Origin: Candidatus Omnitrophota bacterium
GTDB lineage: Bacteria > Ratteibacteria > UBA8468 > B48-G9 > JAFGKM01
Direction: 5' to 3'
DNA length: 40,297 nt
Assembly: GCA_016928555.1 (NCBI GenBank)
Contig: JAFGKM010000030.1
Location: 1 to 40,297, forward strand
Positions 39,848-40,297 of this stretch are shown here, piece by piece (position 1 is the first letter of the stretch; each line of letters begins with the position of its first letter). The notes under the pieces were generated by a model, which saw only the letters and a program-made list of their open reading frames with translations, did no database searches and was not told where the DNA came from. The position numbers and the translations under genes were made by a program.

Positions 39848-40297
39848 TGAAAAGCTATTCACTTAGATGTTTGTTTTTCGTCTGTTTTATCTTAGCCGGT
39901 TTTTTGATATTTCAAGCACAAGCCGAAGAAACACTCAGAAACGCCTTATTCAATGGAGATTTCCAGTATGGCACGGCTTTTTGGAAAATGACCCCCTCTG
40001 GAGATGAAGATCCGACTGTTAAAATGGAGATTATTCAACAGCCGGTTCTTGATGCAAGCTATAATTCAATGGTTGTTACGCGACAGAATGGGAAAAAGGA
40101 ATTGAGGATAAAAAGCGACTATTCAATAAATGTAAACGCCGATAAAGAATACAAGATGGAGATAATAATCTCCGGCGAAGGCGATTTCTGCATCGGCTGG
40201 TCTGAATACGGAGCGGAATTAAATCAGATAAAAGAGGTTCTTTCTCAAAAATTTACTCTTACTCCTAATGCCAAAACATATATCCTCAGCGGTAAAA
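39847..40297 (+). CDS. Exported protein, N-terminal part (cut by window end); carbohydrate-binding-like
   Basis: The frame is open from the ATG at 39847, which overlaps the preceding stop (TAATG), to the window edge, giving 150 residues. A signal peptide is evident (LFFVCFILAGFLIFQAQA). It is followed by NALFNGDFQYGTAFWKM, the usual opening of galactose-binding-like/CBM4_9 domains (N-x-x-F-x-x-G-x-x-x-W). The later text is consistent with the same jelly roll. Such domains commonly precede a glycosidase module, but what follows is outside the window. Confidence 0.75.
   Translation, partial: MKSYSLRCLFFVCFILAGFLIFQAQAEETLRNALFNGDFQYGTAFWKMTPSGDEDPTVKMEIIQQPVLDASYNSMVVTRQNGKKELRIKSDYSINVNADKEYKMEIIISGEGDFCIGWSEYGAELNQIKEVLSQKFTLTPNAKTYILSGK

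Overview
The window is a bacterial chromosome segment from a Gram-negative, probably uncultivated lineage. Outer-membrane biogenesis is shown by LptF/LptG-type permeases, a Wzm/Wzt O-antigen exporter and two Wzy/WaaL-type ligases. Several features together (a GntR-LacI hybrid regulator followed by a prepilin-like protein ending in an 'IDGHV' motif, an NAD-dependent GH4 enzyme, exported LamG/CBM9-like and glycosidase-like proteins, and many short palindromic intergenic repeats) resemble Lentisphaerota/Omnitrophota-type genomes of the PVC sphere. That placement is inference; no rRNA gene is present.

Layout. 1-457: palindromic repeats, a tRNA-Ala(UGC) on the minus strand with its own promoter, and a small element that duplicates the tRNA 3' end. 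458-2302: O-antigen-ligase-like membrane protein with C-terminal TPRs. 2319-2434: a palindromic repeat array running into the stop codon of a minus-strand GH4 glycosidase (2432-3751). 3752-4086: promoter-rich gap with a tiny ORF whose promoter/start region is nearly repeated in front of wzm. 4087-18704: surface-polysaccharide cluster, all plus strand: ABC exporter (wzm, wzt), a three-domain glycosyltransferase, further glycosyltransferases, a duplicated two-gene module (11331-12790 and 15989-17441) and, between the copies, gmd-rmd-fcl for GDP-D-rhamnose and GDP-L-fucose. The part from about 4.0 to 9.2 kb is visibly more AT-rich than the rest. 18705-24081: a possible IS200/IS605 remnant, a methyltransferase, a DUF1972-type glycosyltransferase, an initiating polyprenyl-phosphate sugar transferase and a second O-antigen ligase with TPRs. 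24082-24820: repeat-rich segment around rpmB, with two homologous structured elements flanking it. 24830-32325: minus-strand housekeeping operon lptF-lptG-glyS-glyA-comEB-recJ with overlapping or closely spaced genes. 32355-32981: comF, divergent from lptF. 33044-40297: carbohydrate-related locus: GntR-LacI regulator, pseudopilin-like protein, beta-propeller protein, LamG/CBM9-like protein, large glycosidase-like protein, and a truncated exported binding-domain protein.

How the genes fit together. GDP-mannose made elsewhere would be converted by Gmd and then split by Rmd and Fcl. The sugar transferase at 20915 primes undecaprenyl phosphate, the glycosyltransferases extend the glycan, Wzm/Wzt exports it and a Wzy/WaaL-like protein may ligate or polymerise it. 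Coexistence of an ABC exporter and two ligase/polymerase-like proteins suggests more than one glycan. The GntR-LacI regulator carries at its own start a 14-bp motif that recurs with one mismatch in the promoter of the distant GH4 gene, suggesting one regulon.

Most notable observations: that shared candidate operator; the mini-element duplicating the tRNA-Ala 3' end; the two rpmB-flanking elements whose stems show compensatory changes; a recurring promoter architecture predicting leaderless mRNAs; repeat sequence translated into polysaccharide proteins; and the duplicated module around gmd-rmd-fcl. I see no CRISPR array, no intact transposase and no recognisable defence system.
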